A stretch of DNA of 64,000 nt from Alentia gelatinosa (GCA_950022655.1 OX465583.1:33135360-33199359); one strand, 5' to 3'. Counted from the first letter of the stretch, positions 32,263 through 45,576 are shown. Notes: generated from the sequence alone by a model not told the origin. A program made the numbers and translations.

Positions 32263-33557
32263 GTACGCATGGGGGATGGTGGCGGTCTGTAGGGGTATGT
32301 AGGGAGGGGGGCTAATATGGATACACAGAAACCCATTTATTCAAATAATACATAGGTGGGTATTGTACCCGGCTGGTACAATGATATATCAGATATGGTA
32401 AGTTCATGTAAAACAGGTAGATATTGAACGAGAATATCATTTATTCAATCAAAGGTTATCGATCGACTGAATATTTTTTTGATATAATACTAAAGTAGCA
32501 TAATAAATGAATCATAGCTCGAATTGGTGGGTCTTAAAAGCATTGATTTATCACATGAGTAAGTCCAGGTAGTATATCAAATACATGGTGCTGTGCTGTA
32601 ATGGCATTAGGATCAATGAGATCGTAAGGTGATAGATGTTACATATACCCAGGTATTTCTCTACGAAATAGTCAGTGTTAATAATGTTATACACGGTTAA
32701 AAAGTACAGGTAAGCTGGACACGTACTACCTGTAGCCTATACGGGCCGATCACAGGCATAGGTTTGTAAACGGAAACAAAGTACACAAAGTTCCCTGGTC
32801 AGCATTGGCTCGGACACACGTTTGTGGGCCAGCACCGGATGTGGTCGGGTTGTCACGGTGAACCAAGCATATGTAGATGTGACCTTCAGCTTACATGGCC
32901 ATTCTCGTGTGTATGTGGCAAGGTAGGAGGGTGGGTGGAGGTGAGTAAGAACTATTATTGTAATGATTAGCTATGGCACGGTGCGAAGAACGTGTGGGTA
33001 ATCATAGATAATGAGGCCCTGAGACCAGGAAAACAGCGATACAAAAACCACTCTGTCCGCGCCAGAAGCGATGCCGGATTTTTTAGGGAATGGCCGTGAG
33101 GTCAGGATGACCCAAGATAATTCCGTTCCTTCTAGCGGAAGAAGTTCTGACTAATGGTCCAAAGGCGTCATAACGCCATATGTCACTGTCATTACATACC
33201 CACAAGCTGTAGCAAAAGATATGTCCTGGTATCACTCTCTAAGTACAAGTATAGGTACCATACTCCATACATAAACCTTTAAATTACACCTAAGTGGCCG
33301 CTTTAAGGATCCCATATCTGATTATTGGATAACAATCCTAAGTAGATGTGTGATTAAGATTTCATTATAATTACGGGGGTGGAAGGTATATGTTAGGTGA
33401 CTAATAACCGTTCCGGTTAATGTAACCTACAAGGGAATACTGCATACGGAAACTTCATGCTATGTTAGCGGTGAGGTCGTTAGGTGTGTTCTGCTATGTC
33501 AGCGGCGGGGCTTGGTCCATAGTGTGGGTGGGAGGTGCTTTTATCTTTCTTCCTCAG
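32263..33557 (+). other. intron start, no secure exon
   Basis: Begins with the GTACGC donor. Other donor-like sequences (GTAAGT at 32399, GTGAGT at 32941) follow short open stretches, but none has a matching acceptor phase for the phase-1 exon before it. Confidence 0.45.
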
Positions 33558-33645
33558 TTATTATTAATGTCAATACTCTATTCAGACTTAGTTAGCTGTG
33601 AAATGTGCGATGCAGAGCCAAATAGTGAACATTGTAGGAGGCCAT
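33558..33645 (+). CDS. possible 88-bp exon
   Basis: A strong acceptor (TTATCTTTCTTCCTCAG) and a strong donor (AT|GTAAGTAT) frame 88 bases. The only frame open throughout starts in phase 0, ends in phase 1 and encodes a Cys-rich end, SCEMCDAEPNSEHCRRP. The phase-1 exon at 32262 cannot splice into that frame without hitting a TAG. It could be an exon of another gene, a further alternative start (ATG at 33567), or chance. Confidence 0.2.
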
Positions 33646-35112
33646 GTAAGTATCCAAAATGACCTGAAGAAATTAGAAAAATAACTCAAGTTTAAGGATA
33701 TCGATGTTTCGGAGTGTAGAGTGTCAAATAAAAATCTATATTCTCAAGAAGACAAACTTCAAACAATCACCGTGTGCGTGTGTGTAGCAGGGATGCATTG
33801 CCCCCCCCCCCCCCCCCCGAACATGTTATCATACTTCCTAATAGGGTAAGATTGTATGAACTGAAAAAAAGGATTTTCAGAGACTTTTTAATTTTATCAT
33901 TCTTACATATAGCATAACAAAACCAATACTTATAGCAACAGCATTCCCCCTTTTCTAGCAGCGAATTTACCTTTACTACAAATCGTGTTCGCCAAAAAGG
34001 AATCTGAAGGGAATACAAAAAAGACACTAAAAAACCACCCTCTAAACCACGGGGAACACGTGAATGGGCACTTCACCAGCCCCCTCCCCCATTAGAGCCA
34101 TGTAACATATGTCCCTTGGGCAGGTAATGACAGCTGGGTTTCTCCGAACGACCAACCACGCAAAGAATGTGCGCGAAAATTAAAGCAACCCCAAAAGAAT
34201 AACACATAACCTGTTTGTCCACAGAACTATTAACGGTATGAGTTTATCCCTCCCCTGACACAAATATTAAAATAACTTCGGGAAAGCCCTCCGGCGTTCC
34301 CGAGTGACGTCAGCAGGAAACAGTTTCTTCTGTTCCCGTCTCCCTCCGGGTTTATTATTGATGGATTCACGGGTGGCTGGAGGATGGCAGGGAGGTTGAC
34401 CGTTTGGCAGCTGCTTGCTATGAAATATTAGATGGTCCATATAAGAGCGGTGATGGCGGTGGGAGTGGAGACGTGAGTAGAGGCTGAGACCGACCCGAGT
34501 GGCTCGCGAGGCCGCACGTGATGATGACATGGTATGACGACACGGACACCCTCGTGTCCTGAGTCCTAGCTGAATTAATAGTCAGTATGTATCAATAACG
34601 ACGAGTAATATGCCCCACTTGTGACATGTGACAAAGAGGCGGGTCCAGCACTGTCCCAAGTTAGGGTCACGCTGGTAGACTTTTAGTTCGTATGTACTGT
34701 TTGATGTAGTATAATTCCATGTATTGGACTATACACGATCGGTAATAGTTATCTTCCGTATGTTTACCATAATTCATAATTGAGAGATAATGACCGTTTA
34801 TTTTTGTTGTTTCAGTCATATTGTCACCTGTAGGTCGATTGGAAGCATTTATGACCCATTTGTAGCTTATTTTGAAGCCAACAAAGACAAACACCAAATT
34901 GAAAAAAAAGACTAAAGGAACTTCTGTCTATTAAACACGGTCTGGAACATTTGTTATGGTGAATGGTATAGAGATCTCTAGAAGAGAATGACCGGATTTC
35001 AGAGTCTAGCTAGTAGCGGCAATACTATATACAATGCATAACATATGGGGTATGACTTATGGCTTATAGAGAGACCAGCAGTGGGGTGCAATGGTAAACG
35101 CCACCGGTAACA
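33646..35112. other. no gene recognised; C18 tract
   Basis: A TG-rich strip is followed by a run of 18 C at 33801-33818. A full CRE TGACGTCA lies at 34305-34312 in a GC-richer patch (34290-34530) whose minus-strand frame is open but unlike anything I know. Confidence 0.45.
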
Positions 35113-35418
35113 TTACCAATAACCTCCAGTCTTAAAATAGATGCGCGTTTTGACAAATGTTAGCTGCAAGCCAGAGGCAAGAAGTTTATCTCCACCCAGA
35201 GTCTTAGTAATGTAGAAATTCCTCAGCAGGCGATAGGCTGGGGAATTTGTTCTTGAAGTGATCCGGTGGTTGAACGCTGAGATCCTGTAATTATATGCGG
35301 GACCCTCGTCTGATACATTTTCCAACACTTCTGCTTTGCCCAACGCCATACAATTCGCCAAGCAGAGTACACTGCAGAGAACGTTGTATATCGACATATC
35401 TTCTGTAAAACGCAGCAT
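35113..35418 (-). CDS. possible small secreted protein, 101 aa
   Basis: A minus-strand frame runs from an ATG at 35418 (TGA three codons upstream) to a TAA at 35113. An internal ATG at 35397 starts MSIYNVLCSVLCLANCMALG, which looks like a signal peptide. The remainder is basic, has no Cys and ends in KTGGYW. An acceptor-like TGCGTTTTACAG lies between the two ATGs, so the second could begin a 3' exon. I know no homologue. A chance ORF is quite possible at this length. Confidence 0.3.
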   Translation of the reverse strand: MLRFTEDMSIYNVLCSVLCLANCMALGKAEVLENVSDEGPAYNYRISAFNHRITSRTNSPAYRLLRNFYITKTLGGDKLLASGLQLTFVKTRIYFKTGGYW

Positions 35419-38359
35419 ATACACGATTCAACATAACTTTCTTTTTCTACCAGTTTCTATATCCGATGCCTATCCACCAGTTTAGCAAAGATGGTGTGCC
35501 ATTACATCAAGGTGCAGCATATTCTGTTACCTAATACTTCCGCATTACCAAAGTCGCTAAAAAGAGGATCCGTTTACGATCCTGAAAGTACATGCAAGAG
35601 ACTTCTATTTTTTTATCGCAGTCTAGTGAAACTAACGTGAATATGACTCCAATGCACGTATACAGCAGGACATTACGAGGAACTAAGTGCTGCACAAGTA
35701 ATTTATTTTCCGGCGTTATTTACAGAAGAGAAATATTTGTATGACTCAGAGTTATGAGCACGAAGCGGACATGTAACATAACATGTAGCAACTCTAGAGG
35801 AATCGAGATAAATCAAGTGTGATGCTGAAGTGTGTTTTCTATTGCTATTTCTGGTTCTTTTGGCTCCACGAATGATGTCGTTTACACAACTACAGAGCAA
35901 GGAGCTATAACTAAACCATTTCAGTAGCCTTCAACAGGTCCCACCTGGTGCACATTAAACGCTCTATGTCGGTGGCGCTAACCGACATTACATCACATCC
36001 CACCGGCTTGGCAACTCTTGTTACTTGTTCACTCCACGTTGTTCACCGTTTGACTGGAGGCTCGCCCCTTCATGTGTTAAAACCCTTGACCCACGCAGTA
36101 TTGGGACCGTTTGCCTATTTGGAAGGGAATTTTCCTGCCAGAAGTGATTTCCCCTGTATAATGAGTGGCCATTGTGTGAGCTGTCGTGTTATGTCATCTT
36201 CCTCATCAGCTTCTGGGTGGTCCTGGTGGGCCGAATCGATTGGTGGGAAGTACTGGTGGGGTAACCTTAATGAGGTGAAGCTAAAAGTTGTTGTAAATAG
36301 CCCAGTGTATATATCTCAAGGTTCCCATAGGGCGCGCGCTAATGAGAACTTGAGAGTGGTCTCAGATACTGAGAGGGATTTGTTCTTGTGTTGTTGACGT
36401 AGTCCAGGAAGGGGTCAAGAGGAGCAGCTCATGTTTGAGTGAGTGTCTTTCTTATAGGTGCTAAAACATTCTTGAACTGTGAAGATTTGCTATCTGTGTT
36501 ATGTACAATAGTTATAGTACGGTACTGTGTTCATCTTTGTCAGACCACCCACTCTTCTCCACTGATAGTAATACATATCAACACCCTTTTCTGATCCCAC
36601 AAGAAAAACAAATGAAACAGAGAGCTTTTTATAGTATATTCCTCATTGGTAGGATATCGTATAATGAGTCAGTGGAAAACGAGCTGTATTTTTATAGCTT
36701 ACTTGAAATGATAAAACATGGTGGAACAAAGCAATTACAACTCTGCTTGTCACAAGCAAAACCCCTGCCTTATTTCCTAGAATCCGTATGACCATCAGGA
36801 ATATAACAAGTTCAGAATATCTCGTTCATCACTGGTTGGGTATACTGAGGTGCGGTTGTTGGTCAGCATCCTTTCCTGTGGTAGTTTTTATTGTCATGTT
36901 TTGTCATTCGCTGTAGCTGGATATAGAGACAGACCTCGCTCTCTCATCGCAGCTTCTCTTTCATACCATACTCTTTGAAGTGGTAGAAAGAACAGCGATT
37001 ATAGATTTTCCTATCGATATCATAAACGGTTGAACGGATGGAGTCCATACGCAGGTTTATTCATATGTAACAAAAGGAAATATTGTTTAAATCAATGTGT
37101 ATATAACTGAGTACAAGAATGTGTGATGTAGCGTATAGATGATATTATTGTAGTTTTCATAAAATTGAATTCTTGTATTTTCCATTGCTGAGCGTGGGGA
37201 TAACAAATGTGGAATCAAATATTATTTAGAAGTAACATTATTACTATACATTCCCATGGGAAGTAAAACATCCCCTGTTACAACTTGATACATCTGTAAG
37301 GTACAATTTGTGCGATGTCGTTGTTTTTTGTCATCATCTCTCAGTCAGAGACACCTATGCAGCGCAAGACAAAAGACCCGTCAGCGAATCAGATTACGTC
37401 ATTTGAGATCGCGTCAAAACAAGCCTTGTTGTGTCCCCAAACTGAGAACGGTTGATTTACACCACACGTTCACGGCACCCAAATACACGAGGAACATCAG
37501 AACTCGGCATGAAAATCGTGTCGGAAAATGATCGAAACGTGTCTGTGAGCCTGGTAATTACTCTTGTTTGTGCTTCACGTGCCATGTTTTTGTTTGGATT
37601 TATATATACTTTAACAACCGGATCAGGCTCCTACCTCAGCAGTAACTCGGCAAACGACACGTGGTCAGTTTATTCTCGATGAGCCTTGACCGTTGGTCAA
37701 GAGGCGGGAAAAGTGTGTTAGACCAAAGGTGTTGACTACCAAACCCACCAGTTTAACTGACCCGGCCAGCCCCGCCCGCTCCTCACAGAGGGTAGAGTTG
37801 CTGAAATCTGTGCGCGTGTGCCTGTCTGTCTTCCAGCTGCTCACGTCTGCTCATCCCTGACCTAGTTCTACCGCGAGCTGTAAAGCCTGCTCACCTTCCT
37901 CTGTGGCGGGCGCGTCATTCATAATAAATAGTAAAGCCGCGCGCAGAGGGCCGCCTATATTTGTCTTGACGAGTTTTGTTTACACAACGAAAATAACCGT
38001 TCTGGGTGGAATGTTTGAGATTTCACCTGGTAAACAGAATCTTTTTACCAATTCCATGAGGAGTAAAACAAGGAAAAGTAACCGCTTCTGGTGTCTTTGT
38101 CTCGCTCTCCCTGCGGATATTTGGTTTTTGCCTGACCCTCACCGTGGTGGAGAATGTGCAGGGAGAGTATCTTTGTGTATTACTCCGGGGTTGTTGTTAG
38201 ACGTGCCTCTGCGGCGTGTCGTGTGCCGGGGTCGCGGTGGGTGTTGGGTTGCGGCCTGGGACACGAAATGAGAACCTCCAGTGTTGGGCTGGAGGTGAAA
38301 CGGGAACACCTATCCACGACAAGCTTTTTATAACAGCTCCAACCAGGGCAGTTCGAGAC
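35419..38359. other. no gene recognised
   Basis: Contains a 149-codon plus-strand frame (35948-36397) and a 96-codon one (36501-36791), neither with recognisable sequence or splice support. The rest is AT-rich DNA. Confidence 0.4.
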
Positions 38360-38710
38360 ACGTCTTGTGGCATTGTAGTAGAGAGCTCGTAACATCGTCT
38401 ATCTAATGACACTATAGTAGAGAGTACTTATACTCTCTAGTTTCTAATGACACTACTATAAAAACGTCCATCAGTGTAGAGTATTTGTAACAATGTTTAT
38501 TCTCTTGTGGCGCTGTACTAGACAGTTTTTTTATGTTATTATGTCACTATTGCAGAGAACTCATGGTATATTTTCTACTACCTAGTCCCAGAAAGTCGAT
38601 AAATCATGATACACTGCACTACCTTATAAGACTAAGATAGCAGTTCATAGTACTATCGTCTGCCTTATGACAATATGATAGAGAGAGTTATGGACTCTCT
38701 ATTATAGTAG
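38360..38710 (+). repeat. degenerate minisatellite, about 6 units
   Basis: Phrases such as CTAATGACACTATAGTAGAG and ATACTCTCTAG recur every 40-60 bases with heavy divergence. Unit borders are not sharp. An old tandem array is the simplest reading. Confidence 0.5.
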
Positions 38711-41660
38711 GGGCAAGCTTCCCTTTTTCGCTAGACTCAATCCAGAACTTTCAGCCAAAACCTACAGCCAACCAACACACCAAAAGTACAGTAGAGTGTA
38801 GAGAGCCACTTGGCGATGTGTAGGCCGCTTCCACACTAACTGATCATGAACAGGGCCAGGCGACTGTCCAGAGCAGACCTATAGATCGCCCGAGGCTATT
38901 GTCCCTTGGTGTCTGCTGACACACACAGGCACATGTTCCCAAGTTAAACTTAAATCACCAGTTCTGCGTAAAGGAGACGTTTTTAGGAACAGACCCAAGC
39001 ACCATAGTGACACACAATGCATAATACTTGTTTTTCATGTGTCTCTATATTTCACGGTGTGACCTTAGCCTTTCGTTATACAAGGCTCCAGAGGTCAGGT
39101 ATGATATACATGTATGTATGTGAACTGTTGGCACATGTGGTCACGCCTCATACTGTTAAAAGATGAGCAGGTAATTAATAATGGTTTATTAATGGGGTTA
39201 AACTTTCCAAGCCAAGACACGGGACGGCTCTGTGTCACACCGTGATGTAATTACCAACTAATCCTGGTTGGTGTTTTTAACAAAGCTGCGATTACAGGTG
39301 GGTGTAGAAAAAAGAGAGACAAGGACGAGCTGCGGGGGAGTGGGGCCCGATCGTACCTGAAATAGGCTGCCTCCAGGGCAAGGATGTTTAATGTAGAAGT
39401 GAGATAGCGGGGATAATTTCTAACCCAAACTCCCCCACCCCCATCCCGCCACTAAAAAAAAAATCACGGTAACCAATCATTTGATGGGACTGTCACCGAT
39501 CAGGCCGCATTGGAAGTTTATTTTCATATGGATTTTGGTTAATCGGATTACAGTCAGGACTTGATTGGATTAAAGGCAGGTCTTGTGTGAAACTGAGTGG
39601 CCGACTCACGTGCCCGAGGATACGATTCCTGCCTTGGCATGGTCTTTGGTAGATAGGTTCTTAAAACTTACGGACTGATGTTGACCACTGGGATAAACCG
39701 GATCTTCCACTCTTTACTGAAGGAGGTAGAAGAAGGATGTTCATCACATGACCATCACATGACTCTCGTACATTCTCGTCTCCATCAGCTGCCCATTCTC
39801 TCACACACACCCTGCCGTCAGCTGACGCTACACCTCACACGTATGACCCTGACTGTTGGTCCGGCGTAAAACCTCATGAGCCAACCGAACAACGACCCAA
39901 ACCATCTGCGGCTCTCCGTCGCCATCTACCACGAGATGGCGACATGAGGGTCTCGCAGTGAATTATGGGGTGGTGGAGGTTAGAATAACGCCAAATAAGA
40001 CCATCAGGTTATCACTGCCAACAAAAAAGCTAATGGGGCGGTCGGCTGCTTACCTTGGCACGACATGGAGAGTGACCTATTAGTTGCGGTCATTTAGTGA
40101 GACACTGGTTGCCGTCATTTAGATCTCAGTGTGTGTTTTGAAGAGTGTCGACTCATATTTAATGTTCCGTGGTCTGGCTTGGGCCTTTTCCCAGAGAAAA
40201 ATGTCAGTACAGATCATTATGTGGGAGTTGAACTTGGCGAGTGTCTTGAATCAAGTAGGTGTAGGCTTCGGTTGGAAAGACACCACACCATTTGTTGCGT
40301 TTGTAGTTAGTTCTCCTAGCATCAAGTAACCGTTGTTACATTATGTAGGTGTTACATCCTATTTGATGGAAATTGCCGTGACCCGACTCATTCAGTTTTC
40401 TGTATATCTACATGCATTCAATACCCTTCAAGTAAAAAACCCACCTCAATTGCAATCCGGTCTGTTTTATGGGACTGATATGCTCTCAAATAAAGATACT
40501 AGGCTGTCTCGATGGCGTGGGGGACCTCCTTTCTAGTTTGTGAATATCACCTTGCGTTAGAGAATACAAAAAGAATATGGCTGTATCATAAACTGTATGC
40601 GTTAACCAGTGATACATCTGCTCCATGCGTGAACCACCCTTTCAGAGGAAGCATCCATTTGTAAGCGTCCTTAAGTTGTAATTTCCTCATGGGAATTCAT
40701 CAATGAAATCCATGTTGTTGATTCTCTTGGGTTCATATTTTATGAGGTAGAATAAAACTGAAAATGTTTTTTTTAGATAGGACATGTGTATTTTATAAAA
40801 GCTCTGATTGCTAGGGGCAAGGCCAGTAAACACTTTGTGATTTTTCACAAAGACCAGGTTGTGATACATTCAATATGTATGGTTCTGCATTAAGCGGAAA
40901 TAATAGGGCCCACCTTTCCAGTTTGTGAAAACCAAAATCATTTATCATGCACCAGTTCAGTTTGGCGTGTGAGCCGGTCGTACGCGTGACTCTTGCGATG
41001 ATTTCTCATACACTCTGGGGTCGTTTTGAACTGCCAATCTGTTTATTAACGTTATATGACTGTTCTTGTGCCTTGATAATGGCATTATGATTTCATGGGA
41101 GCTTTCGGTATTCAGAGACATGTTCAGAGAATTGCAGAGGAGTGATGTGCATCAGGGGTTGCTAGTAACGATGATCGCGCACTTTTTGTGAAACAGCCCC
41201 CCGTGCAGTGTTTATACGGGAAGGATGACTCACTAGTGACGTAAACGTGGTGCTCTGAAAAGAGGTGCGGCCGTTCCTCTCAGGTAGACTGTTCAGAACC
41301 AGGTCTCCAGGGCGGTATAGTAATAGTAGTAGTCATGCGTGCATGACTATATCAGCATATGTATAATGCATGAAGTAGCACAGACCCTGTTCTCATAGAC
41401 ATTTTCACCTCGAATCACAATGTCCTCAATCATAACATGAATATTGCACCCAGGTTCGATTCACAGAAAGACAGTTAAACGCAGAAATTATCTTATAGAT
41501 GGGAAAGCTTGGGAGAGCCATAAAATAGACAACAGATGGCAGTTGCTGTATCCGTTTGGATGAGTTGCCTGATAGGGAAAGCCACATTTTCTAATTGGTC
41601 TCGAGTTGATGTGGGCTGGCTTCAGTGTCGTGAGTCCTATTCCTACCCCTCACCCTAACA
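38711..41660. other. no gene recognised
   Basis: Noncoding as far as I can see, apart from the inverted CTCF-like repeat annotated at 39918. At 41330-41349 TAGTCATGC and GCATGACTA form a small inverted repeat. Near 41190 GTGAAACAGCCCCCC resembles a MITE end but has no partner. Confidence 0.45.
39918..39943. promoter_or_regulatory. inverted repeat containing CTCF-like site
   Basis: GTCGCCATCT and AGATGGCGAC are perfect inverted arms around six bases. The plus strand includes CCACGAGATGGCGA (39929-39942), 12 of 14 matches to the CTCF consensus and sharing a 13-mer with 24305-24318. Confidence 0.4.
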
Positions 41661-41675
41661 CCCCCCCCCCCCCCC
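41661..41675. repeat. C15 homopolymer
   Basis: Fifteen consecutive C, followed by a short CA-rich strip. Confidence 0.95.
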
Positions 41676-42123
41676 TACACACACACATCTCCACCACCAA
41701 ACGGAGCCTGCCAGGGTAAAGAACCTTATATTTACTTTCTTTGGTCAAATCAAGGCTACTTATTATAAAGCATTAAATGTTGATAATGAGAAACCTAACC
41801 AAATCTACCATTCACGGGAACATAGGTCTGCTCCATAAATGAGGCTTGAGGATTTTCCCAGCTCAGACTCAGACTAAATATTTCAATCTGATGATGAATG
41901 CCTCTTCCGAAGTTATTCTTGATGAAGATTCCTTGTTTCTAAATTCTAGAGAGGAAAAAGGTTTAATCATTATACGCCTTCATTCTGATATCGTCACCTT
42001 GCTCAAGAAATCTTCTAGATCGATCTCGTGTCTGCATTGCTCTGAGGTGCTCGCAGGAGGCGCTCATTGTTTCAGGTAGTGGATGGGAGGCACATTCAGC
42101 ACAGGTAAAACGTTAGAGGCCCA

Positions 42124-42311
42124 CAGGTGACATATCGGGAACAGGTGCGCAGCGTGTCTCCTGCCGATCTCAGGTGTGGCGGTGGCCGGACGCGGACAAC
42201 AATGACCCTCCTCAAGTCTTTTCCTACCCCCCACCGCCACCCCCCTTCCTTCACTGTGATATTGTGGGGAACACATCTACAGGTGGTACCCAATTAATGC
42301 CTGTACAGGTG
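42124..42311 (+). promoter_or_regulatory. cluster of five CAGGTG E-boxes
   Basis: CAGGTG occurs at 42124, 42142, 42171, 42280 and 42306, all on the plus strand. CAGGTG is bound by Snail/ZEB-type zinc fingers and some bHLH proteins. Five in 188 bp is far above chance for a fixed hexamer. A regulatory role is inferred. Confidence 0.4.
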
Positions 42312-44421
42312 CTCTGAATTGCCCATTCAAGAAGTAGGTCAAACACAAAAGATACCTTCTTAACTCTAAACCGAATTGATAAGAATTATTTCACCAACAC
42401 ATGTTACACTCAACAAAAACACTCCATTGCTTTGTTCGGATAAGAGGCCCGTTAGGCTACTACCGAAATAATTGAACATCCATGTCCAATGCACTTTGAG
42501 AAGGGCAACATTGGAGAAGAAATACATTAGTATCGACTTTTTGACACGATGAGTCAGCCACTCCAGACGTAGAACCCCTGAGTGAGTGTTGGCCTTCTCA
42601 ACTCGCGTTAACGACTCGCGGCTTAGCCAAGGTTCAGAATAGGGTCAGCACGTAGTTACACTAAAACGTTTTCTGGATATGTTAACGCTACTCCATACCA
42701 CCATAACTTAGTTCTTAGTTCAGCTGCTAAGCTACGTGGTCTTACCACCTAGCTGGAAATAGACGGAGACAGTGGCATACTATGTTGAAAAATGCATGTA
42801 GAGGTTATTGCAATTATTGTCGAAAAGGTGGTGTCAGATCTAGGGAGTGGACATAACCTTATGCCTTATATTGGCTTCAATAAAAAGGGAGATTTCTAGT
42901 CTACGATAAAAAGTTCTATTTTTCATCTCTGGTTAGGCTATTTATAATCTATTTAAACAATTATACTTGTCAGTGTTAGATGGAGTGGAAACAATGCTCA
43001 AGGGTTGCAACAGTTTAAAATTAATCAACTTGCCGTTTCGTCCTTTTCATTGTAATCTGCAGAAAGAGACTGGCGCGATGGAAAAAAAACAACAAAAAAC
43101 AATAAACTACAGAATTATTTCAATGTCATGTTATTCGGTGCTTCATCACTGCTCAGATACATCAGAGGACAGGATGCAGGTGGGCGGATTACGCTATCTT
43201 AATTTTATAACTGTTAGTCACACCATGTCATTTACATTTAATTCCTAGTCCTCATTACGTACATTCGTCTCGTTAAGTAATAAAAGGAGACTTATTATTA
43301 TGAGGATTATTAAATGCAGATACATTTTCCTTCTCACTTGAAGCGTCAGTTTCTTAATCTGAGTAGGTAGGATGCAGTACCGCCACAACAGGTCTTTCCT
43401 TTAGCAGCTCCTCTGTGCCACCAGATGTAGTGATCCAGTGTTCTATACTGAATCTGTGCGCTGCTACACAATAGGCCCCTCCCTCGTCTCGAGATCCCTG
43501 GGCAGGATGGGGATGGGGACAACGGTGTGGAGTAATTGCAGCTACAGATAGGCTGACCTCAGGGGGATGGCCACAGGGCACGGGGTGGTCACTCCGTGAA
43601 CTGTATTGACCGCTGCGGTCACCACTGGTCACTATCAGCCTCCATCAGAACCGGCGCCCACTGCGGATACCGTGGCCGACCCGCCGGTACGCGGACACCG
43701 TCCAGACGGCGCCCGTCCACCTGCTCCCTGCCCCGGCGTCAGTGGCTTCCCTCGCGGATAAAAACCCGGCATGGCTGCTGTTAAGGCTCCGCTTGGAGAA
43801 GCTTGATGCGCCACAATGGTGTCTTGCGTATAATAATGTCTTCAAACTGTTATACGGTCTAGCGGTGACGGGGTCTCCGCTGGGCAAATGGCAGTCTGGG
43901 GTGGCCATTCACATAATTCTACAGATTCTGTCATATAAAACTAGACCCGATCACCACTGAGACAGCGAGGATGATTTCATAGACACATTTTGATGAGCTT
44001 TGATATCTGTCCATATTTTATCTGCGAATTCAAATTAGATTTTCTATAGGATATCCCTCAACGTAATGATTGGTGTTGGTTTAGACTTGCTCAAGTGATT
44101 CTGGACATCCATTACACTTGACAGGCCCAGGAATAATCCCGAGACCCGAAAGGAGGGGTGGAGCAAATAGTGAAGACAATTCAATCTCGATGGGTGGAGT
44201 AAGTGTAGGGGCAGGCATGGTGTTAGGTATCCACGGGGGTAGCCTGCACCCCTCATAAATATTCGTATTATGTAATGAGTAGCAGGCAGCTCGAGATAGC
44301 AACGCCTGCAGCCAGGATAGTCGACCCACAACTGCCAGACTGTAAACACCTATTCAAGTCCAGAATAACAGCATGACAGAAGTCCTCATAGAATTTAGAC
44401 ATAAGCCTCTTTGAAAGAAGT
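42312..44421. other. no gene recognised
   Basis: 43354-43910 is GC-richer and holds overlapping open frames on both strands, none recognisable. 44082-44097 is a partial reverse copy of the AATCAAAGAC-type dispersed repeat. Confidence 0.4.
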
Positions 44422-44486
44422 AACGAGTATAGACTTAGGTTGCCCAACGAATACTTTCTCTATACTCGTTGGGTTGCCTAAAGTCG
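44422..44486. repeat. nested hairpin related to 16942-16989
   Basis: AACGAGTATAG (44422-44432) pairs with CTATACTCGTT (44460-44470). The intervening AGGTTGCCCAACGA also pairs imperfectly with TCGTTGGGTTGCCT. It shares TTTCTCTATACTCGTTGG with the hairpin at 16942. Confidence 0.75.
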
Positions 44487-45394
44487 TCGATACAATGTTC
44501 TTGTACTTGTCGACACAATGTTTTTATATCCTTGATACAAGGTCCGTCTCACTCTTTGAGAACGATGATATTGATTCCGGACGATACAGTATGAAATCAG
44601 CATTCATAAACATTGAAAAGTGGATGATATATGAAATAAGCATTGGGCCAGCCTCCATCAACCCTCTTGTATGTGGTATCATACGGACTCACTTGTAGCA
44701 GGGCTGTGGTGGACACAGGGACGTATTGCATGCAGTATACTTTGCCCTCCAGGTAATAACCCGCACTAATTTCAATGCCCACCACTCTCTCCCTACCTGC
44801 CAAAGCCACTTATCCGATCCCCGTGACCATGGCAACGGAATTAAAGCTCTATCTGGAGGCTTTGTTGCTAAGGAAATCACACGGGGTGCGGGGGGGGGGG
44901 GGGGGGCGGGGAGTAGAAATCTCCCACAAGTCTAACCTGTCTGGAATGTCTGCTCAAATAACTGCAGGAATTCAGGGCTCTGCTGATAACTATCAAAAGA
45001 TGAAAAATCAATCTGAATGACAAAAACACCCACCCCAGCTCCTGACTCCCAACACTGACTGACGGGCGGGAAGAGGCGGGTCGAGAGTGCCTTGAGAAGA
45101 AAATATGTGCTTCGTTCAATACGTGTCATTCAGGAGAGTTGCGATTCACAAATGTCAACGCATGTCATCACATTGTCGCCGCAGGCTTACACAAAGAGCT
45201 GTCTTTTCCATATTGCGTTCAAATGCTGTAATGGGAAACAATGTTTGGCTGATTTTCTTTTTATTCCTTTAGTAAAGATTACTCTGTAAAGGAAGCATAA
45301 CATCATTGAAAAGATCTCAATTTTTTCCACTACAATGCAGGAAGATGCTCAAGACAACTGAAATCCAATGAGTTCGCAATGTATTTAAGTTTAT
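44487..45394. other. no gene; G17 tract
   Basis: A run of 17 G lies at 44890-44906. No supported coding sequence. Confidence 0.5.
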
Positions 45395-45576
45395 GTTGGT
45401 TGGGTGGATGGGATTCAAAACCATAGCAAATACTAGGGTCATATCACGGCACAGATATAAGTAGTTTACTGATGGGCATCAGTCATCGCTGTGAGCTGCT
45501 CAACAGGGGCGCCAGCCGGGATATGACCCTGCCAGATGCTGCTGCCGAAAATCCCATCAACCCAAGCAAACCCAAC
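45395..45576. mobile_element. fold-back MITE-like element, 182 bp
   Basis: The outer arms carry GGTGGATGGGATT and AATCCCATCAACCC. The inner arms carry AGGGTCATATCACGGC (45435-45450) and GCCGGGATATGACCCT (45515-45530), one mismatch apart when paired. Related phrases (GGGTCATACCACAG, GAGCAGCTCAC) near 55880-55915 may be a remnant of a second copy. Confidence 0.65.

Noticed and set aside
32803..32922. Exon-like stretch between a CAG and a GTAGGA
   Set aside because: It is open in two frames, but its start phase does not fit the exon ending at 32262 and the splice sites are ordinary.
35948..36397. 149-codon plus-strand frame
   Set aside because: No recognisable domain, no clear splice sites and uneven composition. 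Length alone is not enough in a GC-richer patch.
41440..41475. GGTTCGATTC resembling a tRNA B box
   Set aside because: No A box or acceptor stem at the right distance upstream.
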